Assembly (NCBI GenBank): GCA_009694025.1
Contig: SHVZ01000010.1
Location: forward strand, 1-62,320
Reading direction: 5' to 3'
Source of the DNA: Alphaproteobacteria bacterium
GTDB lineage: Bacteria > Pseudomonadota > Alphaproteobacteria > SHVZ01
DNA: 62,320 bases
The notes under the pieces: generated by a model
What the model saw: the letters and a program-made list of their open reading frames with translations, nothing else
What the model was told of the DNA's origin: nothing
The model's database searches: none
Program-made: the position numbers and the translations under genes
Shown: positions 50,823-62,174 of the stretch, one piece after another
How positions within the stretch are numbered: position 1 is the first letter of the stretch
Layout of the letters: every line of letters begins with the position of its first letter

Positions 50823-50838
50823 CCGGGATGAGGGACGC
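50800..50838 (-). terminator. 13-bp perfect inverted repeat between pnp and the phosphodiesterase gene
   Basis: Arms 50800-50812 (GCGTCCCTCATCC) and 50826-50838 are exact complements with a 13-nt loop. The hairpin forms 13 bases after the pnp stop and covers the first codons of the next gene. It lacks a U-run, so it may be a weak terminator, an RNA-processing site or a translation block. Confidence 0.6.
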
Positions 50839-50850
50839 AGATCGCCATGC

Positions 50851-52980
50851 TCACCCGCCGGCGACGGCTTCGGCCTTCTGGCTGACGTCGGCGCCGGTCT
50901 GCTGATCGACCGCCTTCATCGACAGCTTGACCTTGCCGCGGTCGTCGATCCCCAGGCACTTCACCTTTACCGTGTCGCCGACATTGACCACATCGGTGGT
51001 CTTGCCGACCCGGTGCGGGGCGAGCTCGGAGATGTGGACGAGCCCGTCGCGGGCGCCGAGGAAGTTGACGAAGGCGCCGAAATCGACGGTCTTCACCACC
51101 TTGCCGGTGTAGACAGCGCCCACCTCCGGCTCGGCGACGATGTTCCTGATCCAGTCGACCGCCGCCTTGGCGGCCGCCTGGTCGACGGCGGCGACCTTGA
51201 CGGTGCCGTCGTCCTCGATGTCGATCTTGGCGCCGGTGACCTCGCAGATCTCGCGGATGATCTTGCCGCCGGGTCCGATGATCTCGCGGATCTTGTCCTT
51301 CGGCACGGTCATCGTGGTGATGCGGGGCGCGTTGTTGGAAACGCTGTCGCGCGCCGTGTTCAGACCCTTCGCCATCTCGCCGAGGATGTGGAGCCGGCCA
51401 TCGCGCGCTTGGCCGAGCGCGATCTTCATGATCTCCTCGGTGATGGACGTGATCTTGATGTCCATCTGCAGCGCGGTGACGCCGGCTTCCGTGCCCGCGA
51501 CCTTGAAGTCCATGTCGCCGAGATGATCCTCGTCGCCGAGGATGTCGGAGAGCACGGCGAACTTCTCGTCCTCCTTGATCAGGCCCATGGCGATGCCGGC
51601 GACCGCGCGCGCCATCGGCACGCCCGCGTCCATCAGGGCGAGCGAGGAGCCGCAGACCGTCGCCATCGACGAGGAGCCGTTCGACTCGGTGATCTCCGAG
51701 ACCACGCGCATGGTGTAGGGGAACTTGTCCTTCTCCGGCATCAGCGGGCGGATGGCCCGCCATGCCAGCTTGCCGTGGCCGATCTCGCGCCGTCCGGGCG
51801 AGCCCATGCGTCCGGCCTCGCCGACGGAGTAGGGCGGGAAGTTGTAGTGGAGGAGGAAGTGCTCCCGGTACTCGCCTTCGAGGGCGTCGATGATCTGCTC
51901 GTCCTGTCCGGTGCCCAAGGTCGCGACCACGAGCGCCTGGGTCTCGCCGCGAGTGAACAGGGCCGAGCCGTGGGCGCGCGGCAGGATGCCGACCTCGGCC
52001 ACGATCGGGCGGACGGTCTTGGTGTCGCGGCCGTCGATGCGCGGCTTGCCCGAGAGGATGTTGCCGCGGACGATCTGGCTCTCCAGCTCCTTGAAGACCG
52101 CGCCGAAGACCTTCGCCTCGGCCTCGTTCTCGGCGACCATCGCCTTGGCCTTCGCCTTGGCGGCGTCGAGCTTCTTGTAGCGCTCCTGCTTCACCGTCTC
52201 GAGATAGGCCTGGGCGAGGTCGGCGCCGACGCCGGCCTTCAGCTTCTGGGTGACGGTCTTGACCTCGGCCGGCTCCTCGGTAAGCGTCCACGGCTCCTTC
52301 GCCGCGACCTCGGCCAGGTCGATGATCGCCCGGATCACCGGCTGGAACGCCTGGAAGCCGAACATGACGGCGCCGAGCATGATCTCTTCCGACAGCTCCC
52401 TGGCTTCGGATTCGACCATCAGCACGCCTTCGAGGGTGCCGGCCACCACCAGGTCGAGCGTGGAGACGGTGTCGCCCTCGCGCTGGGTGTTGAGGATGTA
52501 CTGCCCGTCGACGTAGCCGACGCGGGCGGCGGCGATGGGGCCGAGGAACGGAATGCCGGACAGCGTCAGCGCCGCCGAGGTGCCGATCATCGCGGCGATG
52601 TCGGGGTTGTTCTCGAGGTCGTGAGAGAGGACGGTGCAGATGACCTGGATCTCGTTGCGGAACCCGTGCGGGAACAAGGGGCGGATCGGCCGATCGATCA
52701 AGCGGCTGGTCAGCACCTCCTTCTCGGTCGGGCGGCCCTCGCGCTTGAAGAAGCCGCCGGGGATCTTGCCCGCGGCGAAGGTCTTCTCCTGGTAGTGGAC
52801 GCTCAGCGGGAAGAAGTCCTGGCCGGGCTTCGGCGTCTTGACGCCGACGACGGTGGCGAGGACGACGGTCTCCCCGTAGGTGACGAGCACGGCGCCGTCG
52901 GCCTGGCGCGCGACCTTGCCGGTCTCGAGCACGAGCTTCCGGCCGCCCCACATGAGCTCCTTGCGGAATAGCTTGAACAT
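50851..52980 (-). CDS. pnp: Polyribonucleotide nucleotidyltransferase
   Basis: A 709-aa PNPase, 3'-5' phosphorolytic exoribonuclease and degradosome part. Order: RNase PH domain 1 ([27 protein letters not shown]), helical domain, RNase PH domain 2 ([39 protein letters not shown]), KH domain ([24 protein letters not shown]) and S1 domain ([19 protein letters not shown]). ATG52980 follows GGAAGGAAA. In many bacteria it adjoins rpsO; here ~2.1 kb of other DNA intervenes. Confidence 0.98.
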   Translation of the reverse strand: MFKLFRKELMWGGRKLVLETGKVARQADGAVLVTYGETVVLATVVGVKTPKPGQDFFPLSVHYQEKTFAAGKIPGGFFKREGRPTEKEVLTSRLIDRPIRPLFPHGFRNEIQVICTVLSHDLENNPDIAAMIGTSAALTLSGIPFLGPIAAARVGYVDGQYILNTQREGDTVSTLDLVVAGTLEGVLMVESEARELSEEIMLGAVMFGFQAFQPVIRAIIDLAEVAAKEPWTLTEEPAEVKTVTQKLKAGVGADLAQAYLETVKQERYKKLDAAKAKAKAMVAENEAEAKVFGAVFKELESQIVRGNILSGKPRIDGRDTKTVRPIVAEVGILPRAHGSALFTRGETQALVVATLGTGQDEQIIDALEGEYREHFLLHYNFPPYSVGEAGRMGSPGRREIGHGKLAWRAIRPLMPEKDKFPYTMRVVSEITESNGSSSMATVCGSSLALMDAGVPMARAVAGIAMGLIKEDEKFAVLSDILGDEDHLGDMDFKVAGTEAGVTALQMDIKITSITEEIMKIALGQARDGRLHILGEMAKGLNTARDSVSNNAPRITTMTVPKDKIREIIGPGGKIIREICEVTGAKIDIEDDGTVKVAAVDQAAAKAAVDWIRNIVAEPEVGAVYTGKVVKTVDFGAFVNFLGARDGLVHISELAPHRVGKTTDVVNVGDTVKVKCLGIDDRGKVKLSMKAVDQQTGADVSQKAEAVAGG

Positions 52981-53370
52981 ACTTTTGGATTTCCTTCCAA
53001 CGGGGCCGCTTCATTCATCTGGTCGCCCGGGCGCCGTTGCGTCGATGACGCGGCTAGCCCGATGGGCGCGGCGGACCATCGGGGTCCACCGTCAGGCGGC
53101 GCGCGCCCAAATGGGGTCCTTCCTTAAGACTCCCGGCGCACGTCCGAGGGGCGCGGCCCCCTTCGCCTTACCTCTTCTGCCTTACTCCGGCGCGGTTCAT
53201 GACATGGAAGAGGGGCGGCGTCAAACTCGACGGCCGCCGGGAGTATTCTTCGCGAATGCCGCGCCGTGACGCGCGTTCCGTTATTGGGATAACGGCGATT
53301 TTGGTGAAATTGGTGTAGACGGCGCCCCTCAGAAGCGCTACGAAATGGCGCCCGTGGAGGAAGTGGCGTT
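52981..53370. other. Intergenic region upstream of pnp
   Basis: About 390 bp without a convincing gene. It should contain the pnp leader and promoter (leftward) and the promoter of the gene at 53371 (rightward). One hairpin is clear: CCGTTAT-TGGG-ATAACGG (53278-53295). GC content drops toward the right end. The rightward frame across it is a shadow of low-information DNA. Confidence 0.5.
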
Positions 53371-53814
53371 GTGCCTAGCGATGCCCTGAAACGCCAAATG
53401 CAAGCGGCAATGAAAAAGGTCTGGGAGGATGGTTTCTCCCAGGGCTATGCCGCGGCCATCATTGAAATGGAGAATCTGGCGGCCGATGCAAAAAGCGCCA
53501 CACCCAAAGCCTCCCCCGCCGGGATATCTGTTTCGGCGAAAACGGCGGCGCCTTTGGCGCGAACGAGTTCTAGTCCGCCTCCCAATGGTGACTATGTTCC
53601 TCGCCTACCGCGAGGGCGGACGCGCAGGTTAGTTCAGGACTTTCTGGAGGGCATTGCGCCCAAGGCCGCCGGAGCTACCGAAATTCAACATGGGGTTAGA
53701 AAGGCGTCGGGGGTTTCGGTTCCCGGCACCAGCATCCGGCGTTGCCTTGAAGCTCTTCGGGAAGAAGGCGCGATCGAAGAGGTTGATGACACAAGGACGT
53801 GGCGCATCGCATAG
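53371..53814 (+). CDS. Hypothetical protein with possible winged-helix C-terminus
   Basis: A 147-aa protein from GTG53371, preceded by GGAGGAAG at good spacing. The N-terminal third is helical (KRQMQAAMKKVWEDGFSQGYAAAI). A Pro/Ser/Ala linker follows. The C-terminal ~65 residues (RRLVQDFLEGIAPKAAGATE to CLEALREEGAIEEVDDTRTW) have the helix-turn-helix/wing pattern of a winged-helix domain. I do not recognise a family. It is one of only two rightward ORFs in the right third, uses more AT-rich codons than its neighbours and sits in the DNA splitting rpsO from pnp, so it is probably foreign. Confidence 0.7.
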   Translation: MPSDALKRQMQAAMKKVWEDGFSQGYAAAIIEMENLAADAKSATPKASPAGISVSAKTAAPLARTSSSPPPNGDYVPRLPRGRTRRLVQDFLEGIAPKAAGATEIQHGVRKASGVSVPGTSIRRCLEALREEGAIEEVDDTRTWRIA

Positions 53815-53840
53815 CGCGACTTGAGCTCGTCTCGAACGAG

Positions 53841-53873
53841 ATTGGGCCGGCAGGAGAACCCAACCGGCCCAAT
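53841..53873 (+). terminator. Stem-loop after the 53371 gene
   Basis: ATTGGGCCGG (53841-53850) pairs perfectly with CCGGCCCAAT (53864-53873) over a 13-nt loop, 27 bp past the stop. No long U-tract follows, only AATTC, but the A/U-ended GC stem fits a terminator. Confidence 0.55.
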
Positions 53874-53915
53874 TCAGGATGGCGACCAGGTGATCGGACC
53901 TGACGCTATTCTCAG

Positions 53916-54082
53916 CCGCCGAGGGCGGTAACGCAGGGGAAGGGACGAGAAACGTCCCTTCTCTCTAAGTCCCGGGATAAAGCCGGAGGAAGACGGGTGC
54001 TCAGTGTGCAAAGAGCACGCGTTAAGAGCCTAGCGGCCGTTCGCGGCATCGGGACTAGCCCTCCCGGTGTCGCGGCGGTCGC
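53916..54082. ncRNA. Candidate structured RNA segment (row of hairpins)
   Basis: Four hairpins follow one another with no supported ORF. These are CCGCC-GAG-GGCGG (53916-53928); a 9-bp stem with loop AGAAA (53939-53961); GTGCTC/GAGCAC (53997-54018); and a long one in which 54042-54053 pairs with 54063-54074 (12 bp, two or three G-U), extended after a small bulge by 54033-54039 with 54076-54082. The G-U pairs and stacked layout are more like RNA than chance DNA palindromes. I cannot match it to a known RNA family. Strand and ends are unknown. Confidence 0.35.
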
Positions 54083-54127
54083 CGTTCCTATAACATGATC
54101 GCGATTCCTGGTCTAATCGAGGCCCCA

Positions 54128-54277
54128 ATGCCGAAGGCTCCGTTTGATGGCGAGAACTTGGCCTTGTGCTTACTCGCCATTGGCCGCGACTGCGCGACGC
54201 GGCTCAAGGAGCCGTATCGCTCCGCCGACCATGGCGATCTGCTGTACGACGAGCTCGGGTTGCCGCGCGCAGACTAG
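54128..54277 (+). CDS. Small ORF, doubtful
   Basis: A 49-codon frame (MPKAPFDGENLALCLLAIGR and on to DELGLPRAD) with GAGG before ATG54128; an upstream in-frame ATG at 54095 would give 60 codons but has no ribosome-binding site. No family recognised. It follows the long hairpin directly, so it could be a real short peptide or chance. Confidence 0.3.
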   Translation: MPKAPFDGENLALCLLAIGRDCATRLKEPYRSADHGDLLYDELGLPRAD

Positions 54278-54296
54278 CAAGATTGCGGCGGAGGTA

Positions 54297-54329
54297 AGCC
54301 CTCATGCTTCGACAGGCTCAGCATGAGGG
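54297..54329. repeat. Dispersed palindromic element (CCCTCATGCT type)
   Basis: GCCCTCATGCT and its exact complement AGCATGAGGGC (54297-54307, 54319-54329) flank the loop TCGACAGGCTC. Short palindromes of exactly this type, with a TTCGACAGGCTCAG core, are scattered between genes in many alphaproteobacteria. A degenerate relative occurs at about 28899-28932. It lies past the end of higA and could also end its transcript. Confidence 0.7.
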
Positions 54330-54374
54330 CGCTGATAGTGCCCAGCACGATCACGCCGCCTCTCGCCAGCAGCC

Positions 54375-54665
54375 TCAAGCGACCTTAGACCGGGTGGGCA
54401 GCCGCTCGATTTCGGCGCCAACCTGTGCCGCTGCGGTCCGAAGGTCGTAAGCCGACTGCAGATTGAGCCAGAACTGCGCGCTGGTGCCGAACCAGTGGCC
54501 GAGGCGAAGCGCGGTATCTCCGGTGATCGAACGCTTGCCCTGGATGATCTGCGTGATGCGGTTCGGCGGGACCTTCAGTTGCCGGGACAGCTCGGTCGCC
54601 GTGACGCTGAGCTCCGCCAATTCGTCGGCCAGGATCTCGCCTGGATGGATGGCCGGACGGGCCAT
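54375..54665 (-). CDS. higA: HigA family antitoxin
   Basis: A 96-aa helix-turn-helix (XRE) antitoxin of the HigA/VapA group: IHPGEILADELAELSVTATELSRQL, VPPNRITQIIQGKRSITGDTALRLGHWFGTSAQFWLNLQ. It neutralises the toxin HigB, encoded 14 bp upstream in the same operon, and represses the promoter. ATG54665 follows GAGAAG; the longer frame to 54752 is antisense to higB's end only by chance. Confidence 0.94.
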   Translation of the reverse strand: MARPAIHPGEILADELAELSVTATELSRQLKVPPNRITQIIQGKRSITGDTALRLGHWFGTSAQFWLNLQSAYDLRTAAAQVGAEIERLPTRSKVA

Positions 54666-54679
54666 GGTCTTCTCGCCCC

Positions 54680-54964
54680 TCAATGATAATCGACGATCTC
54701 GACGTTCGACGGTCCCGCCGCTCCCTTCGGCCACTCGAAGCAGAGCCGCCATTGGTCGTTGATGCGAATGCTGAACTGCCCTTTGCGATCGCCTTTCAAG
54801 GCTTCGAGCCGATTGCCCGGAAGCGCCCGCAATTCGTCCAGGCTGGTCGCCGCGTCCAGAATTTCGAGGCGCCTATAGGCTTGGCGGCCGAAGCCCTGGA
54901 ACTCGCGAACGAAGCTGCCGCGCGCAAACGCCTCGGTGCGCCTGTCGCGATAGCTCAGGATCAC
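54680..54964 (-). CDS. higB: HigB/RelE family toxin
   Basis: A 94-aa RelE-superfamily ribosome-dependent mRNase toxin: SYRDRRTEAFARG at the start (typical of HigB linked to HigA with this toxin-first order), LPGNRLEALKGDRKGQFSIRINDQWRLCFEW with the catalytic basic residues, and a terminal VEIVDYH. Toxin first, antitoxin second is the normal higBA order. It is inserted between rpsO and the pnp region. Confidence 0.95.
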   Translation of the reverse strand: MILSYRDRRTEAFARGSFVREFQGFGRQAYRRLEILDAATSLDELRALPGNRLEALKGDRKGQFSIRINDQWRLCFEWPKGAAGPSNVEIVDYH

Positions 54965-54982
54965 CGGCGTAGTGTCTCAATG

Positions 54983-54999
54983 TTGACGGTGTACGTCAA
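54983..54999 (-). promoter_or_regulatory. Probable HigA operator in the higBA promoter
   Basis: The dyad TTGACG-GTGTA-CGTCAA lies 18 bp before the higB start. The leftward half TTGACG is itself a -35-like hexamer, so a dimer bound here would block the promoter. The surrounding 125-bp gap is AT-richer than its flanks. Confidence 0.55.
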
Positions 55000-55090
55000 G
55001 CGTAAATTTCTGCATTGAAAATGACTTCTCGCGCCGGCCCTCGGTTGAGGACCAGCGCGACCCCGCACAAAATCCGAGCGACCGAAGAAG

Positions 55091-55360
55091 CTAGCGGCGG
55101 AGGCCCAGCTTGGCGACGATGCTCTCGTAGCGCTTCACGTCGTTCTTCTTGAGATAGTCAAGCTGGCGGCGGCGCTGACTGACCATCATCAGGAGGCCGC
55201 GGCGGGAGTGCAGGTCCTTGACGTGGGTGCCGAGATGACCGGTCAGGTTCTTGATCCGCTCGGTCAGGATCGCGCACTGGATCTCGGGCGATCCGGTGTC
55301 GGTGGCGTTGACCTTGTGCTCGGAAATGAGCGCGGTCTTGCGCTCGGCAGTGATCGACAT
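55091..55360 (-). CDS. rpsO: 30S ribosomal protein S15
   Basis: An 89-aa S15: [31 protein letters not shown] and [24 protein letters not shown] are near-universal. It binds 16S rRNA helices 20-22 early in 30S assembly. ATG55360 has AAGGAG upstream. It follows truB by 13 bp. Normally pnp would be next; here higBA follows. Confidence 0.98.
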   Translation of the reverse strand: MSITAERKTALISEHKVNATDTGSPEIQCAILTERIKNLTGHLGTHVKDLHSRRGLLMMVSQRRRQLDYLKKNDVKRYESIVAKLGLRR

Positions 55361-55373
55361 CGGGGTCTCCTTC

Positions 55374-56297
55374 CTAGAGGTGGAGCACCCGGACCGGGGC
55401 GAGCATCCCCTGCTCCAATCTCGCGATCGCCACCGCCGTGCCGGCGGTCGTGGCGAGAACGAGATCGCCGTCCTCCAGGTCCTTCAGCCGATCGAGATCG
55501 GACTTGCGGAAGAGAGGAACGGCCTGGCCGGAGCGGAGGCGGTTCGCCTCGTCGCCGGTCAGGGCCAGGGCCGGGATGTCGTCCAGCGCGGTCTCGACCG
55601 GCAAGAGGTGCCGTAAAACGGCCGGACTATTGCCGAGTTCCACCAGGGAATCCAGCGAAATTGCCTTAGATTCGTCGAACGGCCCGACCCGGACGCGCCG
55701 GAGCGCCTGAAGATGCCCGACCGTGCCCAGGGCTAGGGCGAGGTCGCGGGCGAGCGCCCGCATATAGGCGCCCTTGCCGCTCTCGACCTCGAAGCGCGCC
55801 TGGTCGGCGTCGTCCATGGCGACGAGCCGGAAGGCGTCGATCTCGATCGCGCGGGGGGCGAGGACCACGGTCTCGCCGTCGCGGGCGAGGTCGTAGGCGC
55901 GCGCGCCCTTGACCTTGATCGCCGAGAAGGCGGGCGGCACCTGGGAGATGACGCCGACGAAGCGGGGAAGAGCCGCCTCGATCGCTGCCGCGGTCGGGCG
56001 GACATCCGAGGTGCCGGCGACCTCGCCCTCGGCGTCGTCGGTGGTGCGGGCCTCGCCCCAGCGGATGGTGAAGCGGTAGGCCTTCCGCCCGTCCATCACA
56101 AAGGGGACGGTCTTGGTCGCCTCGCCGAGCGCGATCGGCAGGATCCCGGTCGCCAGCGGATCGAGCGTGCCGCCATGTCCGGCCTTGTTGGCGTCGAACA
56201 GGCGGCGGACCTTGCCGACCACCTGGGTCGAGGTCGGCCCCGCCGGCTTGTCGACGATCACCCAGCCGTCGACCTTCTGCCCCTTGCGGCGCCTCAT
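55374..56297 (-). CDS. truB: tRNA pseudouridine-55 synthase
   Basis: A 307-aa TruB making pseudouridine 55 in tRNA T-loops. Catalytic Asp46 lies in [15 protein letters not shown]; other parts are [45 protein letters not shown] and a C-terminal PUA-like region ([15 protein letters not shown]). The start lies 6 bp after the rbfA stop, in the rimP-rpsO operon. Confidence 0.97.
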   Translation of the reverse strand: MRRRKGQKVDGWVIVDKPAGPTSTQVVGKVRRLFDANKAGHGGTLDPLATGILPIALGEATKTVPFVMDGRKAYRFTIRWGEARTTDDAEGEVAGTSDVRPTAAAIEAALPRFVGVISQVPPAFSAIKVKGARAYDLARDGETVVLAPRAIEIDAFRLVAMDDADQARFEVESGKGAYMRALARDLALALGTVGHLQALRRVRVGPFDESKAISLDSLVELGNSPAVLRHLLPVETALDDIPALALTGDEANRLRSGQAVPLFRKSDLDRLKDLEDGDLVLATTAGTAVAIARLEQGMLAPVRVLHL

Positions 56298-56303
56298 GGC
56301 CGC

Positions 56304-56690
56304 TCAGCCGAGGTCGCGGCGGACCTGCGGGTCCTTGAGCACGGCTTCGATGCGGGTCGCGGTCTCGAAGGACTTGTCGAGCTCGAACCAGAGCTGGGGC
56401 GCGACCCGGAGCTGCACCGCCTGGGCGAGCCGGCCGCGGATGAACGGCGCCGCCCGTTTGAACGCCTTCAGGATCTCGGGCGCCCGCTCGCCGCCCAACG
56501 GCACGAAGAAGATGTTGGCGTTCCGCAAGTCGGGACTCATCCGGACCTCGGTCACGGTGACCATGGTTCCGTGCAGGTCCGGATCGCGGATCTCGTCGGA
56601 TGCGAGGAGCTGCACCAGCGCGTGGCGCATCTCCTCGCCCACCCTCAAGGGGCGCTGGCTCGGACGCCGACCTTCCTTCCGCGAGGCCAC
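56304..56690 (-). CDS. rbfA: 30S ribosome-binding factor RbfA
   Basis: A 128-aa KH-like protein that helps 16S rRNA 5' end maturation and cold adaptation. It begins with GTG56690, 4 bp after the infB stop. Typical segments are RVGEEMRHALVQLLASDEIRDP, VTEVRMSPDLRNANIFFVPLGG and IRGRLAQAVQLRVAPQLWFELD. Confidence 0.96.
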   Translation of the reverse strand: MASRKEGRRPSQRPLRVGEEMRHALVQLLASDEIRDPDLHGTMVTVTEVRMSPDLRNANIFFVPLGGERAPEILKAFKRAAPFIRGRLAQAVQLRVAPQLWFELDKSFETATRIEAVLKDPQVRRDLG

Positions 56691-56694
56691 GACA

Positions 56695-59460
<2,766 letters not shown>

Positions 59461-59494
59461 CGGGCCTTCGCTTTCCGTCACGCTCTCAACATCC

Positions 59495-60094
59495 TCAAAA
59501 CCGCCTCAAACCTTTGAGCCGTGCCGCCTCCTGAAGGATGCGTTCGGCGAACGCACCGCGGGCGACGAAGCCATGCACCATGTGCTCGCGGCCGAAGGCC
59601 TGGGCGAGCTCGCTCGCCTTCAGGCAGTCGACCACCTGCGCACCCGGCGCCAGCGGCACCAGCTTCGCCCGCCCATCGGCGGCACCGTCGCTCGCCTCCA
59701 ACAGGACGGCACCCTCGGTGCCGCCCGCCTTCAGGTGCTCGCGCACCTTCTCGAAGCCCGCCACCGCCTTGCCCGCCTTGCGGGCGAGCGAGATCCGATC
59801 GACGAGGCGGCGGACCAGGAGCGCCTCCAGGCGCCCGACCAGTCCCGGCTCGACCTCGCCGCCGGTCGCCCGGCGTATCAATCCTTTCGCCTCGGCCCGC
59901 TCGACCACCGCCCGCTCGGGCACGAGATAGTGGCCGCGGCCCGGCAGCTTCGCATCCAGGTCCGGCACCGCCTTGCCGTCGGGACCGACGACCAGGCGGA
60001 TCAGGCTCGTCTTCAGCTCGACCCGGCCACTCGCGAGGCAACGCCTCTCGGGACCGGCCTCGGCCTCAGGCGTGAGCGGGTGAGCCGGCATCAT
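59495..60094 (-). CDS. ylxR: YlxR/DUF448 RNA-binding protein with ribosomal L7Ae-like domain
   Basis: A 199-aa alphaproteobacterial fusion: the N-terminal YlxR domain ([43 protein letters not shown]) and a C-terminal L7Ae-like part ([22 protein letters not shown] to [19 protein letters not shown]). Members bind RNA and sit between nusA and infB. The start overlaps the nusA end by 29 bp, so the two are coupled. Confidence 0.93.
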   Translation of the reverse strand: MMPAHPLTPEAEAGPERRCLASGRVELKTSLIRLVVGPDGKAVPDLDAKLPGRGHYLVPERAVVERAEAKGLIRRATGGEVEPGLVGRLEALLVRRLVDRISLARKAGKAVAGFEKVREHLKAGGTEGAVLLEASDGAADGRAKLVPLAPGAQVVDCLKASELAQAFGREHMVHGFVARGAFAERILQEAARLKGLRRF

Positions 60095-61622
60095 TGCCGG
60101 GCCCCCCTTCTTCGTCCTCGCCGAACCAATGGGCGCGGGCGGCCATGATGATCGTATTGGCGTCGTCCTCGGTCATCTCTTCCTTGCCGACGATCTCGAT
60201 GAGCTCGTCCGACGCCAGGTCCGCCAGGTCGTCCAGGGTCTTCACGCCCTTCTCGCCGAGAGCCACGAGGCACTCGGGCGTCAGGCCCTCGAGCGCCGCC
60301 ACCTCGTCGGCGACGCCAAGGTCCTTCCGCTGCTGCGTCAGCTTCTCGTTGCGCTCGGCGATGTAAGCCCGGGCCCGCTCGCGCAGCTCGCTCGCCACGT
60401 CGCGGTCGAAGCCCTCGATCGAGAGCAGGTCGTCGAGCGGCACGAAGGCCACATCCTCGACCGAGGTGAACCCTTCGGTCACCAGCAGATGGGCGATGAC
60501 GTCGTCGATGTCGAGCGCTTCAATGAACTTGGACGAGAAGCGGCGCATCTCCTCGGTGCGGCGCTCGGACTCCTCGGCCTCGGTCAGGATGTCGATGTCC
60601 CAGCCGGTCAGCATCGAGGCGAGCCGCACGTTCTGGCCGCGCCGGCCGATGGCGAGCGAGAGCTGGTCGTCGGGCACGATCACCTCGATGCGCCCGACCT
60701 CCTCGTCGAGCACGACCTTGGCGACCTCGGCCGGGGCGAGCGCGTTGACGACGAAGGTCGCGGTGTCGGGCGACCACGGGATGATGTCGATCTTCTCGCC
60801 CTGAAGCTCCTGCACAACCGCCTGCACGCGCGATCCGCGCATGCCGACGCAGGCGCCGACCGGATCGATCGAGGAGTCGTGCGAGATGACGCCGATCTTG
60901 GCACGGCTGCCGGGATCGCGGGCGACCGACTTGATCTCGATGATGCCGTCGTAGACCTCCGGCACTTCCTGGGCGAACAGCTTCGCCATGAACTGCGGGT
61001 GCGTGCGCGAGAGGAAGATCTGCGGCCCGCGCGTCTCCTGGCGGACGTCGTAGATGTAGGCGCGCACACGATCGCCGGTGCGGAAGCTTTCGCGCGGCAG
61101 AAGCTCGTCGCGCCTGAGGATCGCTTCGGCGCGGCCGAGATCGACCGTGACGTTGCCGAACTCGACGCGCTTGACCAGGCCGTTGACGATCTCGCCGGTG
61201 CGGTCCTTGTATTCCTTGAACTGGCGCTGGCGCTCGGCGTCGCGGACCTTCTGGACGATCACCTGCTTCGCGGTCTGCGCGGCGATGCGCCCGAAATCGA
61301 TCGGCGGCAGCGTGTCGACGATGAAGTCGCCGACCTTGGCGTCCGGATTGACCTTGCGGGCCTCGTCCATCGGGACCTGGACCGTCGCGTTGTCGATGGT
61401 CTCCACCACCTGGCGAAAGCGCATCAGGTGGATGTCTCCGGTCTGCCGGTCGATCTGGGCGCGGATGTCGTGCTCGTGCCCGTACTTCGAGCGGCCGGCC
61501 TTCTGGATCGCCATCTCCATGGCCTCCAGAACCTCGTCGCGCTCGATCGCCTTCTCGCGGGCGACCGCGTCGGCGACCTGCAGGAGCTCCAGCCGATTGA
61601 GTGCCAGTCCGGTATCCATCAT
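60066..61622 (-). CDS. nusA: Transcription termination/antitermination factor NusA
   Basis: A 518-aa NusA: N-terminal RNA-polymerase-binding domain ([25 protein letters not shown]), S1 domain ([21 protein letters not shown]), two KH domains ([50 protein letters not shown]) and C-terminal acidic helix-hairpin repeats ([37 protein letters not shown]). It follows rimP by 25 bp. Confidence 0.98.
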   Translation of the reverse strand: MMDTGLALNRLELLQVADAVAREKAIERDEVLEAMEMAIQKAGRSKYGHEHDIRAQIDRQTGDIHLMRFRQVVETIDNATVQVPMDEARKVNPDAKVGDFIVDTLPPIDFGRIAAQTAKQVIVQKVRDAERQRQFKEYKDRTGEIVNGLVKRVEFGNVTVDLGRAEAILRRDELLPRESFRTGDRVRAYIYDVRQETRGPQIFLSRTHPQFMAKLFAQEVPEVYDGIIEIKSVARDPGSRAKIGVISHDSSIDPVGACVGMRGSRVQAVVQELQGEKIDIIPWSPDTATFVVNALAPAEVAKVVLDEEVGRIEVIVPDDQLSLAIGRRGQNVRLASMLTGWDIDILTEAEESERRTEEMRRFSSKFIEALDIDDVIAHLLVTEGFTSVEDVAFVPLDDLLSIEGFDRDVASELRERARAYIAERNEKLTQQRKDLGVADEVAALEGLTPECLVALGEKGVKTLDDLADLASDELIEIVGKEEMTEDDANTIIMAARAHWFGEDEEGGPGNDAGSPAHA

Positions 61623-61647
61623 CGCGTCCTTGAAGAGCCCAGTCCGT

Positions 61648-62163
61648 CTAGTGTTTCTGCGCCTGGCGCAGGAGCTCGTCGGTCAAGACCAGCCGCGCCT
61701 TATGAATTTCGCCGTAGGGGAGCGCGACCTCGCCCGCCTCGTCCTTGATCTTGACCACTTCGCCGTCGATGCCGAGAAGCCGGCCGGTGAAACGCCGGCG
61801 GCCGTCGATCGGCTGGCGGGTCTCGAGTCGCGCCTCGCAGCCGGTGAAGCGCTCGAAGTCCTTGGGCCGGGTCAGCGGCCGGTCGAGGCCGGGCGAGCTC
61901 ACCTCGAGGGTGTAGCTGGACCGGATCGGATCCTCGACGTCGAGAACGGCGGAGACCTGGCGGCTGATGTCGGCGCAGTCCTCGACCGTCATCGCCCGGC
62001 CGTCCTTGCGCTCGGCCATGATCTGGAGCGTCGGCTTGTGCTTGCCCATGATCAGGATGCGTACGACCTCGTAGCCCATCGCGTCCAGCGACGGCTGGAG
62101 CAGCCGCTCGATTTCGGCGGCGGCGGTCCCGGTCCCGACAGGCTCGTCGTGGCGTTCCGACAA
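61648..62163 (-). CDS. rimP: Ribosome maturation factor RimP
   Basis: A 171-aa factor for 30S maturation: LQPSLDAMGYEVVRILIMG, LQIMAERKDGRAMTVEDCADISRQVSAVLDVEDPI, YTLEVSSPGLDRPL and a C-terminal SH3-like domain (RFTGRLLGIDGEVVKI). The start is TTG62163 with GAGGAA seven bases upstream. The terminal repeat begins only ~11 bp upstream, directly before that ribosome-binding site, so the natural promoter of this essential operon is outside the window or lost. Confidence 0.96.
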   Translation of the reverse strand: MSERHDEPVGTGTAAAEIERLLQPSLDAMGYEVVRILIMGKHKPTLQIMAERKDGRAMTVEDCADISRQVSAVLDVEDPIRSSYTLEVSSPGLDRPLTRPKDFERFTGCEARLETRQPIDGRRRFTGRLLGIDGEVVKIKDEAGEVALPYGEIHKARLVLTDELLRQAQKH

Positions 62164-62174
62164 ATACGGTTCCT

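Noticed and set aside
53960..53990. A short resemblance to a conserved 16S rRNA stretch (GATAAAGCCGGAGGAAG)
   Set aside because: Only about 17-20 bases match and flanking sequence does not follow rRNA, so it is not an rDNA fragment.
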